A stretch of 33,754 bases of DNA, taken from positions 1-33,754 of the forward strand of contig CANFZC010000026.1 of assembly GCA_947451475.1 (NCBI GenBank). The letters are read 5' to 3'. The translations under genes and the position numbers were made by a program. The notes under the pieces are model-generated. The model saw only the letters and a list, made by a program, of their open reading frames with translations, made no database searches and was not told the origin of the DNA. This document shows positions 7,908 through 15,990 of this stretch, piece after piece; the first letter of the stretch is position 1; each line of letters starts with the position of its first letter. The DNA is from Flavobacteriaceae bacterium (GTDB lineage Bacteria > Bacteroidota > Bacteroidia > Flavobacteriales > Flavobacteriaceae).

Positions 7908-8957
7908 TTAGTCTTTAAAAGACAAGCGGGTCATTACGGGGAAGTGGTCTGAATATTCAAACTGCGCGAAGGTCGTAAAGCTTTTCACTTTCATCTTTTT
8001 ACTGGCAAAGATATAATCGATACGGGCGGGGTAGTATTTGAACTTGTACGTTTGTCCGAAACCATTACCTGCTTCTTCAAAGCAATCGCTTAGATCCGCT
8101 TTTATGTTGCGGTAGATATAGGAGAAGGGGCTGTTATTCATGTCCCCGCAAATGATCACGGGATAGGTACACTCCTTTTTATGGCGGACTAAGATATCGG
8201 CTTGTTGTTCTTGTTTTTTGAACGCATAGCGGATGCGGTTGAAGACCAACTCCGATTTACTTTGGTTAATGGAATCTACGTGTTCTTGAATCTCGGTTAC
8301 ATCGGGAGAAATCTTGATGGACTGTAGGTGAATGTTGTATACCCTTATGGTATCCGTTCCTTTGCGGATGTCGGCATAAATAATGTTATTTCCAGCTTCA
8401 GGGATTTTGAAATCCCCTTGATTAAAAATGGGGAATTTAGAGAAGATGGCCTGCCCTGTTTTGATGTTTTTTCCTGCCATGAATATGGCTTTGTACTTGT
8501 ATACACGCAGGTCAACTTTGGCATTCTCGGAGTATTCCTGAACACAAAGGATATCGGGGTTTTGTTCGTTAATAAAGTGGCGAATCGTATCCCCTACATT
8601 GCGGTCCTTGATCCAGTCGAACAAATTGAACAGGCGCACGTTGTAGCTCATGACGGTAAAATCTTTCTCTTCGGGAGCTACTTCGTTGGACGAAAATTTA
8701 TAGAACTTGCTGATGAAGGTTATTCCCAGTAGCAGTACTAGGCCCGATAATAACACTTGGCGTTTTAACTGAAGCAACCAGTAGATAAAAAACAAACCAT
8801 TGAAAATGATGAATAAGGGTAAAATTAACGTCAGCACGGAGAGTAGTGGAAACATACGCGGTGCTAAGAAGGGTAAAACATAGGCGACAAAGGTCAATAC
8901 TGTAATCACAATATTGCACCCAAAAATCACTTTATTAAACCACGATAGTTTCTTCAT
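7908..8957 (-). CDS. Endonuclease/exonuclease/phosphatase family protein, membrane-anchored
   Basis: A 349-residue protein with three predicted N-terminal membrane helices (residues about 10-95) and then an EEP-fold (DNase I-like) metal-dependent phosphoesterase domain. Domain motifs in order are 'FTVMSYNVRLFNLFDW', 'PDILCVQEYS' with the metal-binding Glu, 'VYNIHLQSI', 'VIICGDMNNSPFSYIY' (Asp/Asn pair) and 'EYSDHFPVMTRLSF' with the catalytic His of the SDH motif. The topology puts the catalytic domain on one face of the inner membrane, most likely the periplasmic side by analogy with similar proteins. The substrate cannot be read from the sequence. It is the last gene of the mutL-rhomboid operon, five bases after the preceding rhomboid gene. 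Confidence 0.85.
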   Translation of the reverse strand: MKKLSWFNKVIFGCNIVITVLTFVAYVLPFLAPRMFPLLSVLTLILPLFIIFNGLFFIYWLLQLKRQVLLSGLVLLLGITFISKFYKFSSNEVAPEEKDFTVMSYNVRLFNLFDWIKDRNVGDTIRHFINEQNPDILCVQEYSENAKVDLRVYKYKAIFMAGKNIKTGQAIFSKFPIFNQGDFKIPEAGNNIIYADIRKGTDTIRVYNIHLQSIKISPDVTEIQEHVDSINQSKSELVFNRIRYAFKKQEQQADILVRHKKECTYPVIICGDMNNSPFSYIYRNIKADLSDCFEEAGNGFGQTYKFKYYPARIDYIFASKKMKVKSFTTFAQFEYSDHFPVMTRLSFKD

Positions 8958-8962
8958 TTTTA

Positions 8963-9826
8963 TTATTTCCCTGCTTTGAAGAGGAATTCTTTCTCTTCGG
9001 CGGTTAGGCTATCATAGCCTGCTTTACTGATTTTATCTAGTATCTCGTCTATTTGTTGTTGGGTTTTATCTTTGGCAACAATTTTACTTTCTCTTTTTAC
9101 AGCAGGTTGTTTGGGGTTTACGTGCACTCTTTTGAAGGGTGTACTTTTCTTTTTACTGAACAAAGAAACGAAGAATTCTATAACGGCGTTCACTATGCGG
9201 CTTAAATCGGTTCCGTTTTGCAGTAATTTAATGTAGAGAAAACCAAAAAAGGCACCGCTTAAGTGGGCGATATGGCCGCCGGTGTTGTCCAATTGGATTT
9301 GCAAAAGATCTAAAATAAGCAGTACGGCCGTGATGTGCCAAAGTTTGACATTCCCGATTAGTAACAAGCGGATGTTCATTAAGGGTTGGTAGGTCGTCGT
9401 TGCCACCAATAACGCCATAATGGCAGCGGAGGCCCCCACCATATAGGAAGATTGATGTAGCACATAAAAACTGCCCACAAAACAGCCTCCGGCAAAAATA
9501 GCACTCAGCAAATACAATCCGAGGTATTGCTTTTGGGTAAAAAAGGTTAGAAACAACCTACTGGCAAAATTGAGCACCATCATATTGAAGAACAAATGCA
9601 TGGGGCCGTCGTGCAGAAAGGCGTAGGAGATTAGCGTCCATGGATTTGTTAGCACCACAGCAGGTTCTGAAGATAGTGCTATCCAGTTTGGGAAAGCAAA
9701 GTACCCCAATTTGAATTGATAGAAGACTATAGAAACTAAAAAAGCGCCTACATTCCAATAGATCATTTTATTGGCGATGCCGCCAATTTTGTATTGAAAT
9801 TTTAAGTCGTCAATAATACTACTCAT
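8963..9826 (-). CDS. Rhomboid family intramembrane serine protease (second of tandem pair)
   Basis: A 287-residue rhomboid protease that cleaves membrane proteins within or near their transmembrane helices. The oxyanion-site 'MHLFFNMMVL' has Asn81; the nucleophile is Ser133 in 'MVGASAAIMALL'; the catalytic His188 is in 'HIAHLSGAFFG'. The usual six membrane helices fit the first 200 residues. The C-terminal 80 residues are charged and cytoplasmic, and close with a predicted helical 'QQQIDEILDKISKAGYDSLTAEEKEFLFKAGK', a tail common in Bacteroidota rhomboids. All catalytic residues are present, so it is probably active. It lies three bases after the first rhomboid gene and shares its transcript. 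Substrates are unknown. Confidence 0.92.
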   Translation of the reverse strand: MSSIIDDLKFQYKIGGIANKMIYWNVGAFLVSIVFYQFKLGYFAFPNWIALSSEPAVVLTNPWTLISYAFLHDGPMHLFFNMMVLNFASRLFLTFFTQKQYLGLYLLSAIFAGGCFVGSFYVLHQSSYMVGASAAIMALLVATTTYQPLMNIRLLLIGNVKLWHITAVLLILDLLQIQLDNTGGHIAHLSGAFFGFLYIKLLQNGTDLSRIVNAVIEFFVSLFSKKKSTPFKRVHVNPKQPAVKRESKIVAKDKTQQQIDEILDKISKAGYDSLTAEEKEFLFKAGK

Positions 9827-9829
9827 AGT

Positions 9830-10609
9830 TTAATTCCAACGGTTTTTGTTAAACGAGTTTTTCTTCCAGTACCACATCATGATGAATCCCGTTAAGGCTC
9901 CTCCCACGTGGGCAAAATGAGCTATTCCTGTTCCGCCACTCCCGAATAGCGAGCTCCCTTTAAACCCTAAGATCAAATCGACGGCTAATAAACCCGGTAC
10001 AAAATACTTAGCTTTGATGGGAATGGGTATGAACATAATTCCTAATTCGGCCATAGGAAACATAAAAGCGAAGGCTGTTAGTAGTCCGTAAATAGCGCCA
10101 GAAGCTCCTAGAGAAGTCCCATTAAACGAGAAATACAATTGTTCGATAGTCGACAATGGAACTTGTTCGGCTAGGCCATTACTATACTTCCCTTCTTTAA
10201 GTATTGATGCTATATCGGTAGCAGAAGCATGAGCATTTTGCAACGCTTCTAGTGCTTGATGGTATTCAAAATAATTAAAACCTGTATGTAATAAAGCCGC
10301 TCCTAATCCGCAAGAAATGTAGAAGAAGATAAACTTTTTGGCACCCCAGTAATGTTCGAGGGCACTACCGAAAGACACTAGGGCAAACATATTGAAGACG
10401 ATGTGCATGATTCCGGCCGAGCTCCCTTGTCCGTATACAGGAGCATGCATAAACATGCTAGTTAGCGGTTGCCAAACACGAAAACTATGGTTTTCTGGGT
10501 AGTATAGCGAAAATAATTGGTAGGCCATATCGCCCACATAATTGGAGCCGATATAGAAAATAATATTGATAATTAGTAACTGTTTGACAGTTTCGGTCAT
10601 TCGCATCAT
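9830..10609 (-). CDS. Rhomboid family intramembrane serine protease (first of tandem pair)
   Basis: A 259-residue rhomboid protease. Catalytic elements are 'MHIVFNMFAL' (Asn73), 'LGASGAIYGLL' (Ser170) and 'HFAHVGGALTG' (His234). Between the second and third core helices there is a soluble insertion of about 45 residues (116-160), typical of this Bacteroidota subgroup and absent from E. coli GlpG. The tail after the last helix is only about 15 residues, so it differs in build from its neighbour, which has a long cytoplasmic tail. The ATG start at 10609 overlaps the mutL TGA in an ATGA arrangement, so the two are translationally coupled. Its location after mutL is a conserved order in flavobacteria; a functional link to mismatch repair is not implied. 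Confidence 0.93.
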   Translation of the reverse strand: MMRMTETVKQLLIINIIFYIGSNYVGDMAYQLFSLYYPENHSFRVWQPLTSMFMHAPVYGQGSSAGIMHIVFNMFALVSFGSALEHYWGAKKFIFFYISCGLGAALLHTGFNYFEYHQALEALQNAHASATDIASILKEGKYSNGLAEQVPLSTIEQLYFSFNGTSLGASGAIYGLLTAFAFMFPMAELGIMFIPIPIKAKYFVPGLLAVDLILGFKGSSLFGSGGTGIAHFAHVGGALTGFIMMWYWKKNSFNKNRWN

Positions 10610-12474
10610 AGACTAAATTTTTTATCTAAATCTTCTACACTCATGGTGATGAAGGTAGGTTTTTGAAAAGGAGACACATTCGGTTCTTTGCAGGCAAAGA
10701 GGTTGTGCACTAGATTTTCTTGTTCTTTTTCGGTTAAATAGGTTCCCGTCTTCACCGCCAAACTTCGTGCCATAGACTTGGCTACGGTATCGTTCTGGCA
10801 AAAGCTACTGTCGGGTATTCCGTTTTGTAGGTCACTCAATAACTCTTCCAAAACAATCGAAATTTCGCTTTCGGTCACATTGACAGGCAGGCCCGAAATC
10901 ATGATGTAATCGTCTTCTATGGATTCAAATACAAAACCGGTATTTTCTAGGGACGATTGTAATTCCTTTAGCAATTCGATTTCGTCGATAGAATAATAGA
11001 GCTGTAGTGGAAATAATAGCTGTTGGCTAGAGGCTTGTTGGACCGTCATGCTCGTTAAGAAGGCTTCGTAGAGCACACGCTCGTGGGCGCGTTTTTGATT
11101 AATGATCACCATCCCTGACTTGATGGGGCTGACGATGTATTTCTTGTGAATTTGGTACGTACGTTTGACTTCTTGTTCGATTTCGTTTTCCTCAAACAAG
11201 GAAGACGTCACCGCTTCATTTTCGAAGGAATGTTCTGCAAGCTCTTGTCCCGCTTGTTTTAGGCCAACGTACAAACTTTCCCAACTCGGTTGCGCCTCTG
11301 GCTTTCTATAACTAGCGGAAGAAGCAAAATTGGATGAGGAACCATAGGCTTTACCTGGTTTTTCCTCTACAAAGGGATTGTAATTACCGTCCACTTGAAT
11401 GGTGGGGTATGCTGCTTCTTTGCTCTGGTATTGGTAGGGTGTATCCAGATTAGGGTCTCTATCGAAATCCAGTACTGGCGAAACGTTAAATTGGCCTAAA
11501 CTGTGTTTGATTGCCGAGCGTAAAATAGCGTAGAGGGCATGTTCGTCATCAAATTTGATTTCCGTTTTGGTGGGATGAATGTTGATGTCGATGGTATGCG
11601 GTGGCACTTCTAGGTAAAGGAAATAGCTGGGTTGGGCACCATCCTTCAGTAGGCCTTCATAGGCTGCCATTACGGCGTGGTGGAGGTAGCCACTTTTGAT
11701 GAAGCGGTCGTTTACAAAGAAGAACTGCTCTCCCCTATTTTTCTTGGCGAATTCGGGTTTTCCTATAAACCCTTGCAGGTTTACGATTTCGGTTTCTTCG
11801 CTTACTGGGACTAGCTTTTCATTGGTCTTGCCGGCGAATATATTTACGATGCGTTGTCTTAGATTGGAAATGGGCAAATTGAACATTTCACTCCCGTTGT
11901 GGTACATGGTGAAATGGATGTTGGGGTGTGCCATGGCGACGCGTTGGAATTCGTCAACGATATGGCGTTGCTCAACGGTTTCGGATTTCAGGAAATTGCG
12001 TCGAGCGGGTATGTTGAAAAATAAATTTTTGATGGCGAAGGACGTACCTTTGGGCACTACAGCCGGTTCTTGAGACACGAATTTGCTTCCTTCGATGATG
12101 ATGTGAATACCCAGTTCCTCTTGCTCTTGCTTGGTTTTCATTTCGACGTGAGCAATCGCAGCTATAGAGGCTAAGGCTTCCCCTCTAAACCCTTTGGTGT
12201 GCAGGGAGAACAAGTCTTCGGCCTGACGGATTTTGGAGGTGGCATGGCGTTCGAAGCACAAACGGGAATCGGTTATGCTCATTCCTTTGCCGTTATCAAT
12301 GACTTGAATCAGGGATTTACCGGCATCTTTGATAATCAGCTTGATGTCGGTTGCTTTGGCATCGACAGCATTTTCTAGTAATTCTTTGACTACTGAGGCC
12401 GGGCGTTGCACCACTTCACCAGCGGCAATTTGGTTGGCAACGTGATCAGGAAGTAATTGAATTATGCTTGACAT
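10606..12474 (-). CDS. mutL: DNA mismatch repair protein MutL
   Basis: A 622-residue MutL. It links MutS mismatch recognition to strand removal. The N-terminal GHKL ATPase has 'QIAAGEVVQRPASVVKELLENAVDA' (15-39), 'DNGKGM' (60-65) and 'GFRGEAL' (96-102). 'NDRFIKSGYLHHAV' and 'PPHTIDINIHPTKTEIKF' belong to the transducer domain. A low-complexity linker (about 335-435) leads to the C-terminal dimer domain. The endonuclease motif DQHA(x)2E(x)4E is replaced by 'NQKRAHERVLYE' (459-470): the Asp and His are lost while both Glu are kept. The second conserved region reads 'CKEPNVSPFQKP' in place of C-x-HGRP. Thus nicking activity is in doubt. It heads a four-gene operon, with a -7 element at 12531-12538. 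Confidence 0.95.
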   Translation of the reverse strand: MSSIIQLLPDHVANQIAAGEVVQRPASVVKELLENAVDAKATDIKLIIKDAGKSLIQVIDNGKGMSITDSRLCFERHATSKIRQAEDLFSLHTKGFRGEALASIAAIAHVEMKTKQEQEELGIHIIIEGSKFVSQEPAVVPKGTSFAIKNLFFNIPARRNFLKSETVEQRHIVDEFQRVAMAHPNIHFTMYHNGSEMFNLPISNLRQRIVNIFAGKTNEKLVPVSEETEIVNLQGFIGKPEFAKKNRGEQFFFVNDRFIKSGYLHHAVMAAYEGLLKDGAQPSYFLYLEVPPHTIDINIHPTKTEIKFDDEHALYAILRSAIKHSLGQFNVSPVLDFDRDPNLDTPYQYQSKEAAYPTIQVDGNYNPFVEEKPGKAYGSSSNFASSASYRKPEAQPSWESLYVGLKQAGQELAEHSFENEAVTSSLFEENEIEQEVKRTYQIHKKYIVSPIKSGMVIINQKRAHERVLYEAFLTSMTVQQASSQQLLFPLQLYYSIDEIELLKELQSSLENTGFVFESIEDDYIMISGLPVNVTESEISIVLEELLSDLQNGIPDSSFCQNDTVAKSMARSLAVKTGTYLTEKEQENLVHNLFACKEPNVSPFQKPTFITMSVEDLDKKFSL

Positions 12475-12530
12475 TCTTTAGTATACTATATTCAGTTATA
12501 AGACTTCGGCATTGAGAAGGCCAAAGCAAG

Positions 12531-12538
12531 CAAATTTA
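12531..12538 (-). promoter_or_regulatory. Promoter -7 element, mutL operon
   Basis: On the minus strand this reads TAAATTTG, a perfect TAnnTTTG. It lies about 57 bases upstream of the mutL ATG. No TTG is seen at the standard -33 spacing. Confidence 0.55.
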
Positions 12539-12574
12539 AGGAAAAAGTAGTGACCTTGTTAGTTAATAAATGGC

Positions 12575-12610
12575 TAAAAATAAAAAACCTATTCGCTTCG
12601 GAATAGGTTT
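12575..12610 (-). terminator. Rho-independent terminator after ribH
   Basis: Perfect 10-bp stem AAACCTATTC / GAATAGGTTT (12585-12594 with 12601-12610) and a 6-base loop. On the minus strand it is followed by a T-rich run, as expected for ribH transcription. Confidence 0.85.
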
Positions 12611-12635
12611 AAACTTTTTATAGAAAAAGAAAATG

Positions 12636-13130
12636 TTATGAGCTGGTCTTTCTTCTTAAGTCGGCCATCTTAATCGCTGCAATCGCAGCTTCCGTTCCTT
12701 TATTGCCATGAACTCCTCCACTTCTATCAATGGATTGCTGTTCGTTATTATCCGTTAGTAAACAGAAGATTACCGGTACATCGGTTTGCACGTTTAAGTC
12801 TTTTATGCCTTGGGTTACCCCTTCGCATACGAATTCGAAGTGCATGGTTTCCCCTTTGATGACGCAGCCGATGGTGATTACTACATCTACCTCTTGGGTT
12901 ACAATCATACGTTGGGCTCCATAGACTAACTCGAAGCTCCCGGGTACGTTCCAACGAATAAGGTTTTTGGGTAATGCTCCACAATCTAATAGGGCTGCTT
13001 CAGCGCCTTGGTAGAGTCCGTTAGTGATATGCTCATTCCATTCAGATACCACAATTCCGAATCGGAAGTCTTTGGCATTGGGAAGTTTGCTTTTATCGTA
13101 ATTGGATAAGTTTTTATTTGCAGTAGCCAT
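12636..13130 (-). CDS. ribH: 6,7-dimethyl-8-ribityllumazine synthase
   Basis: Lumazine synthase condenses 5-amino-6-ribitylamino-uracil with 3,4-dihydroxy-2-butanone 4-phosphate, the step before riboflavin. The 164-residue protein carries the family motifs in order: 'FGIVVSEWNEHIT' (substrate-binding Trp/Asn-Glu), 'NVPGSFELVYGAQ', 'ITIGCVIKGETMHFEFVCEG' with the catalytic His region, 'VIFCLLTDNNEQQ' and 'GNKGTEAA' near the end. Length is usual for the 60-mer-forming type, but oligomeric state cannot be read here. A terminator hairpin lies in the 71-base gap after the YfgM-like gene, so partial read-through or a weak promoter there must supply transcription; I see no clear -7 element. No FMN riboswitch is present. 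Confidence 0.96.
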   Translation of the reverse strand: MATANKNLSNYDKSKLPNAKDFRFGIVVSEWNEHITNGLYQGAEAALLDCGALPKNLIRWNVPGSFELVYGAQRMIVTQEVDVVITIGCVIKGETMHFEFVCEGVTQGIKDLNVQTDVPVIFCLLTDNNEQQSIDRSGGVHGNKGTEAAIAAIKMADLRRKTSS

Positions 13131-13140
13131 TGGGTTATTT

Positions 13141-13183
13141 TTTAAAAGAAAAAAGGATTAAAGAGGGTATCTTTAATCCTTTT
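13141..13183 (-). terminator. Rho-independent terminator, YfgM-like gene
   Basis: Perfect 13-bp stem AAAAGGATTAAAG / CTTTAATCCTTTT (13151-13163 with 13171-13183), 7-base loop, and a T-rich tail on the minus strand. Confidence 0.85.
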
Positions 13184-13201
13184 CAATTCTTGTTTATTTT
13201 G

Positions 13202-13996
13202 TTATTGTGCTAAACCGATTAACGCATCGATATTTTGTCCTTCCGGAGCGGTATCGAAATTATCTTTGATATCGGTAAAGTATTTTAAGGCATCGGCTTT
13301 GTTACCTAACACTAAAGCTGTTTTACCTGCTTTCAATAAATATCTTGGTCTAGTGAATTCGTTTTTACTAGCATCAGCCGCTTTGATGTAATACTCAAGT
13401 GCTTCTTTTTGTTTGTTTTGTTGAGCGTAAGCATCACCGATAGCCCCTTTTGCAAGCGTGCTTAACATGATGTCTGTAGCAGAGAATTTCTCTAAGCTAG
13501 TGATTGCCTCAGCATATTTCTTAGTGTTCAAGTAAGCGATCCCTGCGTAGTAATTAGCCAAGTTACCGGCATCAGTACCAGAATACTCATCGGCTATTTT
13601 CACTACACCAAATTTACCTTCAGAACCTTTTAATACTAAATTGTATAAAGAATCTGCTTTAGCGCCACCGTCTACTGCTTTTTGGAAGTTTTGTTGTGCT
13701 ACAAATAATTCTTCGGCTGCGGTCTGTTGATTCGGTTCAGCGACAAACTTTTGGTACATTAAATATCCAACTGTAACCAACGCTACTACTGTTAAGAAGC
13801 CAATGATTACTTTTTGGTTTTTAGCTACAAAATCTTCTGCTTTAGAAGCGGTTTGGTCTAAGGTATCAAATGCTTTTGCGGTTGCACTGTCTTTCTCGTC
13901 CACATTAACTTGTTCGATATCATCTACAAAGGTGTTAACTCCTTTATCTTCTTTTTCTTTTGGTGCTTTATATCCTCTTTTGTTAAAAGTTGCCAT
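13202..13996 (-). CDS. TPR-containing membrane protein, YfgM-like
   Basis: A 264-residue protein with a charged cytoplasmic N-terminus (1-60), one membrane helix (about 63-82, 'VIIGFLTVVALVTVGYLMY') and a periplasmic domain of tetratricopeptide-like helical repeats. The repeats include 'NLANYYAGIAYLNTKKYAEAITSLEKF' and 'TLAKGAIGDAYAQQNKQKEALEYYIKA'. This build matches YfgM, the ancillary SecYEG/PpiD-associated chaperone partner, though flavobacterial members are not well studied. It diverges from recF across a 178-base region and is followed by its own terminator and then ribH. The role in secretion is inference from domain build. Confidence 0.82.
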   Translation of the reverse strand: MATFNKRGYKAPKEKEDKGVNTFVDDIEQVNVDEKDSATAKAFDTLDQTASKAEDFVAKNQKVIIGFLTVVALVTVGYLMYQKFVAEPNQQTAAEELFVAQQNFQKAVDGGAKADSLYNLVLKGSEGKFGVVKIADEYSGTDAGNLANYYAGIAYLNTKKYAEAITSLEKFSATDIMLSTLAKGAIGDAYAQQNKQKEALEYYIKAADASKNEFTRPRYLLKAGKTALVLGNKADALKYFTDIKDNFDTAPEGQNIDALIGLAQ

Positions 13997-14017
13997 CTAT
14001 TTTTAATTTAGTGTGCG

Positions 14018-14044
14018 CAAAAATAAAATTTTTATTCAAATTTA
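14018..14044 (-). promoter_or_regulatory. Promoter elements, YfgM-like gene
   Basis: Two perfect -7 matches on the minus strand: TATTTTTG (14018-14025) and TAAATTTG (14037-14044). The nearer one would give a leader of roughly 15 bases; which is used is not clear. Confidence 0.5.
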
Positions 14045-14061
14045 AAAGCTATTTTTCTCGA

Positions 14062-14069
14062 TATTTTTG
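14062..14069 (+). promoter_or_regulatory. Possible recF promoter -7 element
   Basis: TATTTTTG, a full TAnnTTTG match, about 105 bases before the recF start. A weaker TAATTTTA at 14155-14162 lies nearer but would leave almost no leader. Confidence 0.35.
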
Positions 14070-14174
14070 AATAATTTGCACCTCTTTAGAAAACAGCGAT
14101 TGATTCAACTTCAAAATACTGCTGTTTCACAACTATAATAAGGCCTTTAAGCACTAATTTTAAAGAAAAATAAA

Positions 14175-15254
14175 TTGTTTTTAAAGCACATTTCGTTACT
14201 CAATTATAAAAATTTTTCAGAGGCTACCTTCGAATTGGATGCAAAAATCAATTGTTTCGTGGGTAAAAACGGTATAGGGAAAACCAATTTATTGGATGCT
14301 GTGTATCATTTGGCTAATGGGAAGAGTTATTTTAATCCGTTATCATTACAGAACATTAAACATGGGGCAGAGTTCTTTGTGATTGATGGCACTTTTGAAA
14401 AAAACGGTAGAACCGAGCAAATACTTTGTAGTATTAAAAAAGGGCAAAAGAAGGTATTAAAACGCAATGGTAAAGTCTACGAGAAATTATCGGACCACAT
14501 AGGGCATATTCCGTTGGTTATTATATCACCTGCGGATCGAGATTTAATTATCGAGGGCAGTGAGACCCGACGAAAATTTATAGACAGTGTTATTTGCCAA
14601 TTAGACAGCACCTATTTACAACAACTCATTCAGTACCAAAAGATCATCAGCCAGCGCAATGCGCTGCTGAAGTATTTTGCTTTGAATCATGTTTTTGAAA
14701 AAGACACCTTAAGCATTTATGATGAGCAATTGCAGGGTTTAGGCCAACAAATATTTGAAAAGCGAAAACAATTCCTTGCTGATTTTATTCCGATTTTTAA
14801 TCAATACCACCAAAAGATCACCGAGTCGGCTGAAACGGTTCAAATGGTGTATCAAAGTGATTTATTTGAAAAAGACCTAGTGACCTTATTAGGTGAAAAC
14901 ATCGCAAAAGACCGGGCTTTACAGTACACTAGTGTAGGCGTACACAAAGATGATTTATCGTTTGAAATTGACCATTATCCTATTAAGAAATTTGGTTCTC
15001 AGGGTCAGCAAAAATCATTTCTAATCGCCTTAAAGTTAGCCCAATTTGATTTTGTAAAACAACAAAGTGGTGAAAAACCGATCCTTTTATTTGACGATAT
15101 TTTTGACAAGTTGGATGAATTTAGAGTAGGCAAAATAATCGCCATGGTCAACAGTGCAGCGTTTGGACAATTGTTCATCTCAGACACCCATCCTGAGCGA
15201 ACCGAAAACATTGTTAAGACGACCCATCAGACTTATAAAATATTTACCTTGTAA
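14175..15254 (+). CDS. recF: DNA replication and repair protein RecF
   Basis: A 359-residue SMC-like ATPase that helps load RecA at gaps together with RecO and RecR. The Walker A motif GKNGIGKT is at residues 30-37. The ABC signature '[18 protein letters not shown]' and the Walker B '[13 protein letters not shown]' lie in the C-terminal third. The start must be the TTG at 14175: it gives the family N-terminus '[19 protein letters not shown]', an in-frame stop occurs at 14148, and no ATG lies between that stop and the conserved region. The upstream 'AAAGAAAAATAAA' is the A-rich leader seen before flavobacterial starts. It stands apart from dnaN, which is 14 kb downstream, and from dnaA and gyrB, which are not here. 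Confidence 0.95.
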   Translation: MFLKHISLLNYKNFSEATFELDAKINCFVGKNGIGKTNLLDAVYHLANGKSYFNPLSLQNIKHGAEFFVIDGTFEKNGRTEQILCSIKKGQKKVLKRNGKVYEKLSDHIGHIPLVIISPADRDLIIEGSETRRKFIDSVICQLDSTYLQQLIQYQKIISQRNALLKYFALNHVFEKDTLSIYDEQLQGLGQQIFEKRKQFLADFIPIFNQYHQKITESAETVQMVYQSDLFEKDLVTLLGENIAKDRALQYTSVGVHKDDLSFEIDHYPIKKFGSQGQQKSFLIALKLAQFDFVKQQSGEKPILLFDDIFDKLDEFRVGKIIAMVNSAAFGQLFISDTHPERTENIVKTTHQTYKIFTL

Positions 15255-15293
15255 TATCATCAAAATTTGTATTTTAGCGACAAACAATATGAC

Positions 15294-15986
15294 ATGAGGC
15301 TACCACTACTCCACTTAATGATCCTAAGTTTTTTGGTTATTTGTTGTCAAGCAAAGCAAACTAAAACACTTGAAAACATTGATGTTACGTCGTTTTCAGA
15401 CAAAATAAACAGCAATCAAAATCCTCAATTATTAGACGTTAGGACACCTGAGGAATTTAGTGTGGATCATCTTGAAAAAGCAAGCAATATAAATTGGTTC
15501 GAACATGATTTTGCCGAAAAAGCAGGAAAGTATGATAAATCCAAACCTATATTTGTGTATTGTAAAGCAGGCAGTAGGAGTTCGCAAGCCGCTAAGAAAT
15601 TATCTGAAATTGGATTTGAAAAAGTCTATAATCTAGAAGGTGGAATCCTAAAATGGAATGCAGCACATAATAAGTCTTTGGGACCGATTATCGGAATGCT
15701 AGAGGCCGAGTATCAAGATCTGACAAAAGCAGACAAAATGGTCCTGGTTGATTTATATGCAGAATGGTGTACCCCTTGTCGAAAAATGGGCCCTTTCCTG
15801 ACACAAATGCAATTAGACTATAAAGACGAGATGACGATTTCTCGCATTGATGTTGATAGAAATCCGACCTTAGCCAAACAATTGAAGATTGAAAGTTTGC
15901 CGCTCTTAATCCTTTACAAGAATGGAAAAGAGGTATGGAGGCATGTTGGGTATCTATCGGAAAATGATTTAAAAAAACAATTATAA
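15294..15986 (+). CDS. Rhodanese-thioredoxin fusion lipoprotein
   Basis: A 230-residue two-domain protein. The ATG at 15294 opens a short signal peptide (MRLPLLHLMILSFLVICCQA) with a Cys pair at 17-18 fitting a lipoprotein signal, so it is probably anchored in the periplasm. Residues about 28-125 are a rhodanese domain with 'LLDVRTPEEF' and active-site Cys90 in 'VYCKAGSRSS'. Residues about 135-230 are a thioredoxin domain with the active-site motif WCTPC (158-162) and cis-Pro203 in 'ESLPLLIL'. Both catalytic centres are intact. Rhodanese uses a persulfide and thioredoxin reduces disulfides, so the fusion could pass a persulfide or keep Cys90 reduced; that is inference. The DUF2461 gene follows after four bases. 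Confidence 0.88.
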   Translation: MRLPLLHLMILSFLVICCQAKQTKTLENIDVTSFSDKINSNQNPQLLDVRTPEEFSVDHLEKASNINWFEHDFAEKAGKYDKSKPIFVYCKAGSRSSQAAKKLSEIGFEKVYNLEGGILKWNAAHNKSLGPIIGMLEAEYQDLTKADKMVLVDLYAEWCTPCRKMGPFLTQMQLDYKDEMTISRIDVDRNPTLAKQLKIESLPLLILYKNGKEVWRHVGYLSENDLKKQL

Positions 15987-15990
15987 AACA

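Noticed and set aside
9903..9912. CCCACGTGGG palindrome with a CACGTG core, parS-like
   Set aside because: It lies inside the rhomboid coding sequence over the conserved 'AHVGG' catalytic region and lacks the outer parS bases.
13131..13201. Possible FMN riboswitch before ribH
   Set aside because: The region is only 71 bases and is filled by a simple 13-bp terminator hairpin; no RFN-element structure is present.
14123..14130. TGTTTCAC, one half of a parS-like site, upstream of recF
   Set aside because: The second half (GTGAAACA) is absent; an 8-base half-site in AT-rich DNA is expected by chance.
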